From Paenibacillus sp. FSL R5-0623 (GTDB lineage Bacteria; Bacillota; Bacilli; Paenibacillales; Paenibacillaceae): a stretch of 64,000 bases of DNA. The stretch is taken from the NCBI RefSeq assembly GCF_037974265.1, contig NZ_CP150233.1, positions 1,922,001 through 1,986,000 on the forward strand, given 5' to 3'. Below, one piece after another: positions 54,912 to 63,089 of the stretch (the stretch's first letter is position 1; the number at the start of each line of letters is the position of its first letter). The notes under the pieces were generated by a model, which saw only the letters and a program-made list of their open reading frames with translations, was not told where the DNA came from and did not search any database. A program made the translations under genes and the position numbers.

Positions 54912-56246
54912 GTGAATAAAAAGGCGATCAAGGCTTGGATTATGTATGATTGGGCCAATTCAGCTTATGCAACAACAGTACTGGCGGCAGTACTGCCTGT
55001 ATTCTATGCTTCGGTGGCTGCAGCAACGCTGGATACGGATACCGCCGCATCCTACCTGGCCTATACACACTCCATTGGCATGTTGTGCGTAGCTCTGCTA
55101 ACACCGTTGCTAGGCACGCTGGCTGATTTGTCAGGACGTAAGGGCGACTTCCTGCGTGTATTTGCAATCATAGGCGTCCTTGCTACATTGGGATTCAGCG
55201 CAATCGGCGAAGGGGACTGGTTACTTGCTTCCGCTTTGCTGGTCATATCTACGATTGGTTTTGCAGGTGGTAACACCTTTTACGATGCAATGCTGCCGGA
55301 TCTGGTACCTGTTGAACGAAGAGACATGATATCCTCCAAAGGATATGCCTATGGTTATATTGGAGGAGGATTGCTGCTTGCGGTGAACCTGCTGATGATT
55401 CAGCAACCGGGCTGGTTCGGGATGAGCAGTACACTGGCAGGCACAAGACTTGCTTTTATCTCCGTCTCGTTGTGGTGGTTGCTGTTCTCGATACCGATCT
55501 TTCGCCATGCTCCGAGACGATCTGCATCACCGGATCTGCCCGTAACGTGGAAAGGGTATGCTGTGGTGGGAGTGCGCAGACTGCGCCAAACCTTTGGTCA
55601 GATGCGACGTTTTCCCCAGTTAATCCGCATGTTGTTGGCTTTTTGGTTTTTTAATGACGGTATTAATACCATCATTCTGATGGCTACAATCTATGGGACA
55701 AGTATAGGTATCGGCACAACCGACCTGATGCTTGCGCTACTGTTAACCCAGTTCATCGGGTTCCCGTGTACATTGTTATTGGGAGCATGGGCACAGCGTT
55801 GGGGAGCAAAACAGGTATTAATTGTTAGCTTATCGGTCTACATATGTATTGTGATTCTTGGTTATTTCATGACACAAGCGATCCACTTCTACGTGCTCGC
55901 CGGGCTGGTTGGTGTCGTGCAGGGTGTGAGTCAATCCACAGCGCGTTCCCTGTTTAGCAATCTGATGCCAGCTGGCAGAACAGGAGAGTATTTTGGTTTT
56001 GTGAATATTACAGGCAAATTCTCTTCGATCTTCGGTCCGTTTGTATTTGGTTATGTCGGACAGATCACGGGTTCCACGCGTTGGGGTATTCTGTCGCTCA
56101 TTTTCTTTTTCGTCGCGGGCATTGTTGTATTGTTAACCGTGAAGGTACAGAAGGGGATGCAGGATGCTACACAGGCAGATCAGGAAGAAGAGGGAAATGG
56201 GAGTATCGGGGCTGCTGGGAAAAGTTCAAATGTAAGGTTTACCTGA
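54912..56246 (+). CDS. MFS transporter of the UMF1/Atg22-like family
   Basis: A 444-residue membrane protein with about 12 hydrophobic helices. The N-terminus (WIMYDWANSAYATTVLAAVLP) is a strong signature of UMF1-type permeases. Between the halves lies a basic cytoplasmic loop (HAPRRSASPDLP). Substrate unknown. The start is GTG 54912 with AAGGAAGG 6 nt upstream; a TATAAT at 54881-54886 is a likely -10. The next gene follows after a 420-bp regulated leader, so it is probably not part of the lasso operon. Confidence 0.88.
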   Translation: MNKKAIKAWIMYDWANSAYATTVLAAVLPVFYASVAAATLDTDTAASYLAYTHSIGMLCVALLTPLLGTLADLSGRKGDFLRVFAIIGVLATLGFSAIGEGDWLLASALLVISTIGFAGGNTFYDAMLPDLVPVERRDMISSKGYAYGYIGGGLLLAVNLLMIQQPGWFGMSSTLAGTRLAFISVSLWWLLFSIPIFRHAPRRSASPDLPVTWKGYAVVGVRRLRQTFGQMRRFPQLIRMLLAFWFFNDGINTIILMATIYGTSIGIGTTDLMLALLLTQFIGFPCTLLLGAWAQRWGAKQVLIVSLSVYICIVILGYFMTQAIHFYVLAGLVGVVQGVSQSTARSLFSNLMPAGRTGEYFGFVNITGKFSSIFGPFVFGYVGQITGSTRWGILSLIFFFVAGIVVLLTVKVQKGMQDATQADQEEEGNGSIGAAGKSSNVRFT

Positions 56247-56442
56247 TAGTTGTTCACCCGTTTTCATATTAAGTTTCTCAACGGATTACGTATGGCTTCA
56301 GGCATTGTTCCTCACAGAACATGTCTGGAGCTTATTCGCGTTTGTGCAATCAGAACATAATTGGTCATGAATAAGTGCTTAAATGACAGACAGCAGAATA
56401 CAGTGAAAGAGTAAGAATTTATGAAAAGGTGAAAATAAAAGA

Positions 56443-56494
56443 TTGACATGATACATTTTGTATCATAGAGTAAAACTATAAATACATATTGTAT
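56443..56494 (+). promoter_or_regulatory. Promoter with twin operators controlling the lasso peptide operon
   Basis: TTGACA (56443-56448) is followed by a perfect dyad TGATACA-TTT-TGTATCA (56449-56465) that fills the whole 17-bp spacer, then a weak -10 TAGAGT (56466-56471). A second dyad ATACA-TAT-TGTAT (56482-56494) is centred 31 bp downstream, about three helical turns. No regulator gene lies in the cluster part that is visible. Confidence 0.6.
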
Positions 56495-56520
56495 CTGAGA
56501 GTTGTCGAATGTAACCATGT

Positions 56521-56566
56521 GTTTTGCTTCATTCCCGGGTGAACACCCGACGGAATATTGCAAAAC
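56521..56566 (+). promoter_or_regulatory. Leader hairpin of the lasso operon
   Basis: Nested arms GTTTTGC/GCAAAAC, ATTCC/GGAAT and CGGGTG/CACCCG with a tiny loop form a long rod about 100 nt before the first gene. A small CGCT/AGCG hairpin follows at 56566-56580. The remaining 180 bp upstream of the promoter (56247-56442) hold nothing I can name. Confidence 0.5.
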
Positions 56567-56669
56567 GCTGACCTATAGCGTGCATATTACTCGTTTTGCC
56601 AAACACAAAGGTAGAGTCTGGTCTATCCCAGCTACATATTTATACTAATGAACAGAGGAGAGGCTGCCA

Positions 56670-57938
56670 TTGATCGATGCTCAAGGTAACGGACTTGTTT
56701 TCTTACTATGTGTTCCCCGCAGTGGTAGTTCCTTATCCACCGTAATGCTGCAAAATCATAGTCGTATATTTGCCACCCAGGAAATGTGGTTTCTGATGAA
56801 TCTTGTCGATTTGAACAAGGCTGATTCACGTGCTTATGGTGGCAGCTCCATCATTCGTCAGTTCTACAATGCCATGGTATCCGAGGATGTCTTCGAAAAG
56901 GCGTGCAGAAGTTTTGCTCTTGAGATCTATAATGGATTCCTGGAAGGGAGCGGAGCAGACTTCATCGTTGATAAATCTCCACGATACTATTACATGCTGG
57001 AATGGCTGGATCGTCTGTTCCCTCAGTCCAAGCGCATTCATCTCCAGCGTAATCCTCTGGCCATAGCAGCATCATTCAAAAAGGTAAACCGCCATACAGG
57101 TGAAGGATTCGACCTGACTCATAGTTTGCAGAGCTCCAAATTAAATATGAAATCTGTAGATCTCACACTGGGTATGCTCCGCTTGAATGATTATTTTGCT
57201 GAACCACATTCCAATGCGCATGAATTGCAATATGAACGATTGGTTTCCAATCCTCAAGAAGAACTTGAGAAACTATGCTTATTCTTGGGAATTCGATATG
57301 AACAGGGTATGGAGCAGTATGGACAGTTTCTGGACAGTGCCAAGTCTGACATGTTCTACAGTATGGGCGTGGGTGATCCATTCCTCTCTTCGCATCAAAA
57401 GGCACATCAGGATTCTGTTAACAACTGGAAAAACATATTAGAACCGCATGAAGTTGAACTGTATTGTCGTGTGATGGGAGCGGATCTGTTCCATCGGATG
57501 GGGTACAGTGACCAGTTGGCAGAAGCCGAACAATGGACGGGTGTTCGTTATGAAGCAAGTCCGGATCAAGAGGTCATTGAGCGAATCACGCATCAGTTGA
57601 CGACAGCGACTGGTTGCGACTGGCAGCAGCACTATCGGATGCAGCCAGCTGATTCTCTCGTCCATGATTCCCATGAAAATCGGAATGATTCAGTTCTCGA
57701 AGAACCGGAAAAGATAGATCCCACACTGGCTGCACTGGCAACGATCAGGCAGCTGCAGGCCGCACTACGGGCGGCAGACCATCGTCTGGAACGGGGATAC
57801 AGTGAGCGAGAACGCTTGAAAGTCCAGCTGGCTTCTGCTCAAAGCAAGATACAGCGTATCAAATCATGGGTACCATTTGGTCACCAGATCAGCGCCTGGG
57901 CTTCACAGCGCAAGATTCTACGGGGAGGCAAGTCATGA
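56670..57938 (+). CDS. Sulfotransferase family protein in the lasso peptide operon
   Basis: A 422-residue protein. Residues 1-270 form a PAPS-dependent sulfotransferase domain: the 5'-phosphosulfate loop PRSGSS at 16-21, DKSPR at 101-105, and the 3'-phosphate motif around R127 and S135 (HLQRNPLAIAASFKK). A variable region and a C-terminal coiled coil (about 355-400, rich in Leu/Arg/Glu) follow, ending in a basic tail. The start is TTG 56670, 7 nt after AGAGGAGAGG. The stop overlaps the lasso cyclase start (ATGA), so it is co-translated with the pathway and probably a tailoring enzyme for the peptide. A role on another small molecule is not excluded. Confidence 0.85.
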   Translation: MIDAQGNGLVFLLCVPRSGSSLSTVMLQNHSRIFATQEMWFLMNLVDLNKADSRAYGGSSIIRQFYNAMVSEDVFEKACRSFALEIYNGFLEGSGADFIVDKSPRYYYMLEWLDRLFPQSKRIHLQRNPLAIAASFKKVNRHTGEGFDLTHSLQSSKLNMKSVDLTLGMLRLNDYFAEPHSNAHELQYERLVSNPQEELEKLCLFLGIRYEQGMEQYGQFLDSAKSDMFYSMGVGDPFLSSHQKAHQDSVNNWKNILEPHEVELYCRVMGADLFHRMGYSDQLAEAEQWTGVRYEASPDQEVIERITHQLTTATGCDWQQHYRMQPADSLVHDSHENRNDSVLEEPEKIDPTLAALATIRQLQAALRAADHRLERGYSERERLKVQLASAQSKIQRIKSWVPFGHQISAWASQRKILRGGKS

Positions 57939-59866
57939 GCGCCATAGCAGGAATTGTACACAACGATGGTCAGCAGGCGCTATGGGAAGACAGCTGGCGT
58001 CTGTACGCAAGCCTGGGGCATGTCCCTGCGGATACAACAGGGGTGTGGAAAGGCAATGAGGCGTTCCTCAGCTGTCATGCCCAATGGATTACACCGGAAT
58101 CGGTTAGTGAAAAGTTGCCTTTATATGATGAGGAAAGTGGTCTGACCATCACGGCAGATGCCATTCTGGATAACCGGGAACAACTGGCAGATCAATTACA
58201 GATATCCAGAGCTGAACTGGCGATGTTATCGGATAGTGAATTGATCTTGCGTGCCTATCAGCGCTGGGGGGAAGATGTAGCTGTCCGATTGCTGGGGGAT
58301 TTTGTATTCGCGATATGGGATGAGCGGAATCGAAAACTGTATGCAGCGAGAGACATTACAGGCATGAGAGCTTTTTATTACCGACATGATGGCTCACGTT
58401 TTGCTTTCTGCACACTCATGAATCCGTTGCTTGGGCTTGAAGGGGTACATAAAGAACTGGATGAGACTTGGTTGTCCGAATTCCTTGCCATTCCTGACAT
58501 GCATGATTCAGCAGATATCAATTCAACCGTATATCGGGGAGTAAGCCAACTGCCTTCTGCACATACACTTGTTTTCCGGGATGGGAGACTGGAGCTGAAG
58601 CAGTATCATCGCTGGAATGAAGTCGAACCCCTAAGGCTGAAATCCGATGGTGAGTATGTAGAAGCGTTTCGGGAGGTCTTTGGGCAGGCGGTTGGATCGC
58701 GATTGCGAACTCATAGGCAGGTAGCTGCTGCTTTAAGTGGCGGACTGGACTCGGGAGCCGTGGTTGGTTTTGCTTCTGGAACACTGAGAAGTCAGGGCAA
58801 ACGCCTGCATGCTTATAGCTATGTTCCCGTGCCGGATTTCACGGATTACACGTCGAAAACGTTGCTTGCTGACGAGAGACCATTTATACGTTCCACTATT
58901 AATCACGTCGGGAATATCACAGAGAACTATCTGGATTTTGAAGGCAGAAGTCCTCTCAGTGAAGTAGACACCTGGCTCGATATTATGGAAATGCCCTACA
59001 AATACTTTGAAAATTCATTCTGGATTCGCGGATTCTATGAAAAAGCGAGCCAGCAAGATGCGGGCATTCTGCTCACAGGAGCACGCGGTAACTTCACCAT
59101 CTCCTGGGGGCCGGCTCTGGATTATTACGCCAGTCTACTGAAAAGTGGCCGCTGGTATCGCTGGTTCCGTGAGATGCAGCAGTATAGTGAACGGACCGGA
59201 ATGCCCTTCTCCCGTATAGCCAAGATCACCGGGCGAAAGGCATATCCGGAATGGTTCAAGGCTCAGTCCAAAGGAGCAAGCCAGGCCGCGTCCGTGCAGT
59301 TGATCCATCCTGATTTTGCTCAAAGAACAGGTGTACTGGAAAGACTCAAATCCATTATTGTTCTGCAGGGCGGTGCCCAGGCTGATGCACTCAAAGTACG
59401 TGCCGAGAAATTCAATAACCTGGCCATTGCGAACAAAAACGGTGCTGTAGCTACAAAATGTTCTCTGCGTTACCGCGCTTGGGAACGTGATCCGACAAGT
59501 GATGCCAGAGTCATCCGGTTCTGTCTGTCCGTTCCGATTGAACAATATGTGAAACAAGGGACGGATCGTTCATTGATTCGCCGGGCTACCTCACCGGAGT
59601 TGCCTGACAAGGTCAGACTGAATCAACGGGTACGGGGTGTGCAACCTGCAGATTGGTTACATCGCATCATTCCGAATTGGGATGCCTTTACGGCTGAGTT
59701 ACGTGCTTTGTGTTCTGACAGCAAGGTTGCTGGCATATTAAACACGGAGCGTATCAAGTCTGCCCTGGCCAATTTTCCGAGTCCAAGACCTGAACTTGCT
59801 TCGCATCCAGATCTGCGATTGATGATGCATAGTCTAATCGTCTATCGGTTCATTCGAAAATTCTGA
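57935..59866 (+). CDS. Lasso peptide macrolactam synthetase (asparagine synthase-like, C protein)
   Basis: A 643-residue homologue of asparagine synthetase B that adenylates the side-chain carboxyl of the ring Asp in the precursor and closes the macrolactam. It has an N-terminal glutaminase-like domain (1-190) whose second residue is Ser, not the catalytic Cys, so it should not hydrolyse glutamine, as expected for lasso cyclases. The synthetase domain has the PP-loop ALSGGLDSGAV near residue 267. GGGGAGG precedes the ATG. It is followed by the precursor gene after 29 nt. Confidence 0.92.
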   Translation: MSAIAGIVHNDGQQALWEDSWRLYASLGHVPADTTGVWKGNEAFLSCHAQWITPESVSEKLPLYDEESGLTITADAILDNREQLADQLQISRAELAMLSDSELILRAYQRWGEDVAVRLLGDFVFAIWDERNRKLYAARDITGMRAFYYRHDGSRFAFCTLMNPLLGLEGVHKELDETWLSEFLAIPDMHDSADINSTVYRGVSQLPSAHTLVFRDGRLELKQYHRWNEVEPLRLKSDGEYVEAFREVFGQAVGSRLRTHRQVAAALSGGLDSGAVVGFASGTLRSQGKRLHAYSYVPVPDFTDYTSKTLLADERPFIRSTINHVGNITENYLDFEGRSPLSEVDTWLDIMEMPYKYFENSFWIRGFYEKASQQDAGILLTGARGNFTISWGPALDYYASLLKSGRWYRWFREMQQYSERTGMPFSRIAKITGRKAYPEWFKAQSKGASQAASVQLIHPDFAQRTGVLERLKSIIVLQGGAQADALKVRAEKFNNLAIANKNGAVATKCSLRYRAWERDPTSDARVIRFCLSVPIEQYVKQGTDRSLIRRATSPELPDKVRLNQRVRGVQPADWLHRIIPNWDAFTAELRALCSDSKVAGILNTERIKSALANFPSPRPELASHPDLRLMMHSLIVYRFIRKF

Positions 59867-59895
59867 ATGAGCGCACATGAAAGGAGGTGAATACG

Positions 59896-60033
59896 ATGCA
59901 AATGGAAAAAAAGGAATGGCAAGCACCAGCTCTTGAAGTGTTGGAAGTCAATCAAACTATGGCCGGTACTGGCTACAGACAAATTGACTGGATCACGGTT
60001 CACGATGCGGATCTGTACGATCCAACTTCCTAA
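59896..60033 (+). CDS. Lasso peptide precursor (A protein)
   Basis: A 45-residue precursor with a perfect AAGGAGGTGA site. The leader is 22 residues (MQMEKKEWQAPALEVLEV, then NQTM) with the usual Thr at position -2 and a W8-xx-P11-x-L13 recognition motif, where most leaders have Tyr. The core of 23 residues begins with the ring AGTGYRQID, so Ala1 would join to Asp9, then the tail WITVHDADLYDPTS. The leader ending in TMAG, the 9-residue ring and the C-terminal Ser strongly resemble paeninodin. Tyr19 lies among acidic residues, and Ser23 is the likely kinase target. Calculated lasso mass is about 2575.2 Da (monoisotopic, my arithmetic). Confidence 0.93.
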   Translation: MQMEKKEWQAPALEVLEVNQTMAGTGYRQIDWITVHDADLYDPTS

Positions 60034-60065
60034 GTTGTTTAGTTCCAAAACGTGTCATCATACTT

Positions 60066-60143
60066 AAAGGGCGGAATTGGAACCAATCCAGCTTTTCGCC
60101 TCCGCCCTTATATTGAGCAACATGAATATAAGGGCTTTTTTTT
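60066..60143 (+). terminator. Terminator with competing hairpin after the lasso precursor
   Basis: Terminator: GCCCTTATATT (60104-60114) pairs perfectly with AATATAAGGGC (60125-60135), followed by eight T residues. Alternative: AAGGGCGGA (60067-60075) pairs with TCCGCCCTT (60101-60109), with ATTGG/CCAAT nested inside. The two stems share bases 60104-60109, so they exclude each other. Confidence 0.8.
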
Positions 60144-60172
60144 ACATTTTATTACGAAGGAGGCGTCGTTCA

Positions 60173-61120
60173 TTGTTGCCTGTGCATTATGTGGCGTATG
60201 GTCTGCGCTGGTCGAGCCAAACTCGAATGCCTGAACTACAGATCGCACCCAAGGATGCGGAGAGTGATTTTGATGTCGTGGATGTGCACATCGAGTCTTC
60301 AGATCTGACCCCATTGTGGGAGGATTGGAATGTAGGCAACGACAACTTTGTGGCGCGAGAGGGCAGTCTTTTTTTCAAAATCGAAGATACAGGTCTGTTT
60401 CTAATGGAACAAGGAAAACGCATTGTTGTATCCCCCATACCGGGTGCAGATGAGAAAAAGGTCAGATTATTCATCCTGGGCACATGTATGGCGGTCATTA
60501 TGATGCAGCGTGGCATCCTTCCATTGCATGGCAGTGCAGTGGTTATTGATGGCTGGGCTTACGCATTTGTCGGACATTCGGGAGCAGGCAAATCAACACT
60601 CTCGGCCGCACTGGCATCACGCGGATATCCGCTTCTCACCGATGATGTTGTTGCACTGACCTGGGATGCCGGAGGAAGAGCTATCGTATCACCTGGTTAC
60701 CCGCAACAGAAGTTATGGCAGCCCAGTCTGGACGGTTTTGGCATGAAGGAACAGGATTATGCAACGGTTCACGCCGAGATTACAAAGTATGCGATACCTG
60801 TTCAGCACTATTTTCATGAGATGGCCGTACCACTAGGTGGAATATTCGAACTTGCTCCACAACCGGAGGAAAACCATACTTCTGTTCAACTGGTTGAAGT
60901 GACGGGGCTAGAACGACTGCATCTGTTATGCTCGCATACGTTCCGTGGTGGACTGGTTGCAAGACAGGGGCTGGCACAGTGGCTGTTCGAGACGGCTTCA
61001 AGACTTTCAGCAAGTGTGGAGATTGGCAGATTGGTCAGAACGGGTGCTGAGTTTACAGCATTTGAGATGGTGGATCGGATCACAGATCATATACGTAAAG
61101 GAGTGCATACAGGACAATGA
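60173..61120 (+). CDS. Lasso peptide kinase (HPr kinase-like, K protein)
   Basis: A 315-residue protein related to HPr kinase/phosphorylase, with P-loop VGHSGAGKSTL near residue 133 and conserved GILPLHGSAVVIDG before it. Kinases of this type in paeninodin-like clusters phosphorylate the C-terminal Ser of the precursor; this precursor ends in Ser. The start is TTG 60173, 9 nt after AAGGAGG. The longer frame from 60077 reads through the terminator region and is unlikely. Its stop overlaps the next start (ATGA). Confidence 0.88.
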   Translation: MLPVHYVAYGLRWSSQTRMPELQIAPKDAESDFDVVDVHIESSDLTPLWEDWNVGNDNFVAREGSLFFKIEDTGLFLMEQGKRIVVSPIPGADEKKVRLFILGTCMAVIMMQRGILPLHGSAVVIDGWAYAFVGHSGAGKSTLSAALASRGYPLLTDDVVALTWDAGGRAIVSPGYPQQKLWQPSLDGFGMKEQDYATVHAEITKYAIPVQHYFHEMAVPLGGIFELAPQPEENHTSVQLVEVTGLERLHLLCSHTFRGGLVARQGLAQWLFETASRLSASVEIGRLVRTGAEFTAFEMVDRITDHIRKGVHTGQ

Positions 61121-61416
61121 CAGCGACTACACCGATGAATGTGGAAGACCGGGTAACCCGGAAGGAAGGCAATCTGGTCAGTGATATGGGCAGTGAGAAA
61201 GTTATGATGAGCATTAGCTCTGGAAAATACTACAATCTCGGGAGTACCGGTGGACGAATCTGGGACCTGATCGCAGAAGAACGCACGCTGGGTGAAGTTG
61301 TTGAGGTACTTGCTGCGGAGTATGAAATTGAGCCAGATGTATGTCGTGAGCAGGTGGTGCAATTCCTGGAACATCTGTCCCGTGAAGGTTTAATCGACGT
61401 TACTCGCGGAGTGTAG
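61117..61416 (+). CDS. Lasso peptide leader-binding protein (B1, PqqD-like RRE)
   Basis: A 99-residue stand-alone RiPP recognition element of PqqD type: a beta region with SEKVMMSISSGKYYNLGSTGGRIWDLI and a helical part (LGEVVEVLAAEYEIEPDV and so on). It binds the leader and delivers the precursor to the protease B2 and probably to the tailoring enzymes. It overlaps the kinase stop by 4 nt. Confidence 0.92.
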   Translation: MTATTPMNVEDRVTRKEGNLVSDMGSEKVMMSISSGKYYNLGSTGGRIWDLIAEERTLGEVVEVLAAEYEIEPDVCREQVVQFLEHLSREGLIDVTRGV

Positions 61417-61420
61417 AACC

Positions 61421-61903
61421 ATGTTGCGAAAAATAAAGGCTTATCTCGCGCTCCCGCGGTCGATGCGTCGACTGGTATGGGAGGCCTATATGCTCCTTGG
61501 CTGGGCACGCATACAGAAGGCTATGCCATTTGCCAAAATCGCGCCAGGGCTGGGAACACCCATGGTTGAAACACCGATGACAGGACTTGACCGCAGCGAG
61601 GTCATCACTATACGGAATATTTCCAAAGCGATTTCGCTTGCCAGCAAATATACGTTATGGGAAAGCCGCTGCCTTGTAATGGCGATTGCCGGGATGAAGA
61701 TGCTTGAGCGACGCAAGATAGAGAGTACGTTATATATGGGGACAGCGCGGAATAAACAAGGACATATGATGGCTCATGCCTGGCTGCGAAGTGGTAAATT
61801 GATCGTGACCGGAGCTGATACTATGGACCAATATACGGTTGTCGGTGTGTTTGGCAAACGGTGTCCGGAGAAGGGATCTGGGGAGATTGTCTATGATACA
61901 TGA
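61421..61903 (+). CDS. Lasso peptide leader protease (B2, transglutaminase-like)
   Basis: A 160-residue cysteine protease of the lasso B2 family. The expected triad is visible as C84 (ESRCLVMAIAG), H119 (MMAHAWLRSG) and D133 (VTGADTM). It cuts the leader after Met22 of the precursor. It starts 4 nt after B1. Confidence 0.92.
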   Translation: MLRKIKAYLALPRSMRRLVWEAYMLLGWARIQKAMPFAKIAPGLGTPMVETPMTGLDRSEVITIRNISKAISLASKYTLWESRCLVMAIAGMKMLERRKIESTLYMGTARNKQGHMMAHAWLRSGKLIVTGADTMDQYTVVGVFGKRCPEKGSGEIVYDT

Positions 61904-63089
61904 AAGTGAACTCTATTCATCAGGGTTTCCGAAGGAGCTTAAGCTGATTTTGAGCATGATTAGAGGTGATCTGACGGCTCTATCCCCTGAAGAACTCAAG
62001 GCGGGTTTGCAAGGAACCGATTGGCAGCTCTTTCTGCGGCTTGTCTATCATCACCGCTTATACTCTGTCCTTTATTTGAAAATGAAAGAATTGAACTCTG
62101 CAATCATTCCTGCAGATGTTATGGAGAGTCTGAGACAACAATATACGATCAATACGTTCCGCATGTTACATCTGACAGCTGAGATGGAGCAGGTGTGTGG
62201 AGCATTTCGTGAACGCGGCATCCGCAATATTACACTAAAGGGACCAGCGCTGGCTCATGATCTCTATGGCGATGTATCCATGCGAACCTCCAAAGACCTG
62301 GATATTCTTATTCCGTTCCATGATGTGGAAGCGGCTGAAGGAGTTCTGGCTACCCTCGGATATGTATCCAAGGAAGGGGAGCGGGCACCTACGGTGCGCA
62401 GCTGGAAATGGCGGGAACATCATATCTGTTATACCCATCCGGTCAAAAAGACTCAAGTGGAGATCCATTGGCGTCTGAATCCGGATTCGGGCAAAGAAAC
62501 CGATTTTGAATTGCTGTGGAAACGCAGCCGGTTCAGTTCATACACACAGACACCTGTCCGTATGCTTGAACAAGAAGACCTATGGGCTTATCTCGTAACC
62601 CATGGTGCACGACACGGCTGGTTCAGACTGCGCTGGTTACTGGATATTGACCAGATGATCCGCAGCATGCCACTTGATGTGAAGAAAGTGGAAAGACGTC
62701 TGAAAGCGGAGGGACGTTTATCGATCGGTTCACAGGCTCTTTACTTAGCCTCAGATCTGCTGAACACGCCGCTGGATGTAGAGTACAGGTCTTTGATGTC
62801 CTTAAGTGACCGTACAGGCAAGCGATTAGCCAACGAAGGCGCAAAGTTCATGAACGACATGCTGGAAAGTCCGGCTGATATGAAGTCTTATCAATCGTAC
62901 TTGTTTAAACTTCGAAGTACCAAGCAGAAATGGTTTTTCTTTATCGAACGTTTATATCCAAGTACATGGGATGTGGATCAATTGCCGCTTCCGCGTTCTT
63001 TGTTTTTTCTGTACTTTCCGTTACGTCCGTTTCTCTGGTTCTGGCGGCGAATTAAAAGGTATACGGTGACGGAAAGGGGTAAAGTATGA
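61893..63089 (+). CDS. Nucleotidyltransferase-like protein of the lasso cluster
   Basis: A 398-residue protein of the nucleotidyltransferase family PF14907-type, shown by KGPALAHDLYGDVSMRTSKDLDILIPFHDVEA (split over residues 112-145), where D-x-D would bind metal. Similar proteins occur in other paeninodin-type clusters, but their role is unclear; nucleotidylation of the peptide or immunity are guesses. The chosen ATG follows GGGGAG by 7 nt and overlaps B2 by 11 nt; its stop overlaps the ABC gene. Confidence 0.82.
   Translation: MIHESELYSSGFPKELKLILSMIRGDLTALSPEELKAGLQGTDWQLFLRLVYHHRLYSVLYLKMKELNSAIIPADVMESLRQQYTINTFRMLHLTAEMEQVCGAFRERGIRNITLKGPALAHDLYGDVSMRTSKDLDILIPFHDVEAAEGVLATLGYVSKEGERAPTVRSWKWREHHICYTHPVKKTQVEIHWRLNPDSGKETDFELLWKRSRFSSYTQTPVRMLEQEDLWAYLVTHGARHGWFRLRWLLDIDQMIRSMPLDVKKVERRLKAEGRLSIGSQALYLASDLLNTPLDVEYRSLMSLSDRTGKRLANEGAKFMNDMLESPADMKSYQSYLFKLRSTKQKWFFFIERLYPSTWDVDQLPLPRSLFFLYFPLRPFLWFWRRIKRYTVTERGKV

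Noticed and set aside
60077..60172. Start of the lasso kinase at 60077
   Set aside because: The frame would be translated through the terminator hairpin and contains RRRRR-type low-complexity sequence; TTG 60173 has a strong ribosome binding site.
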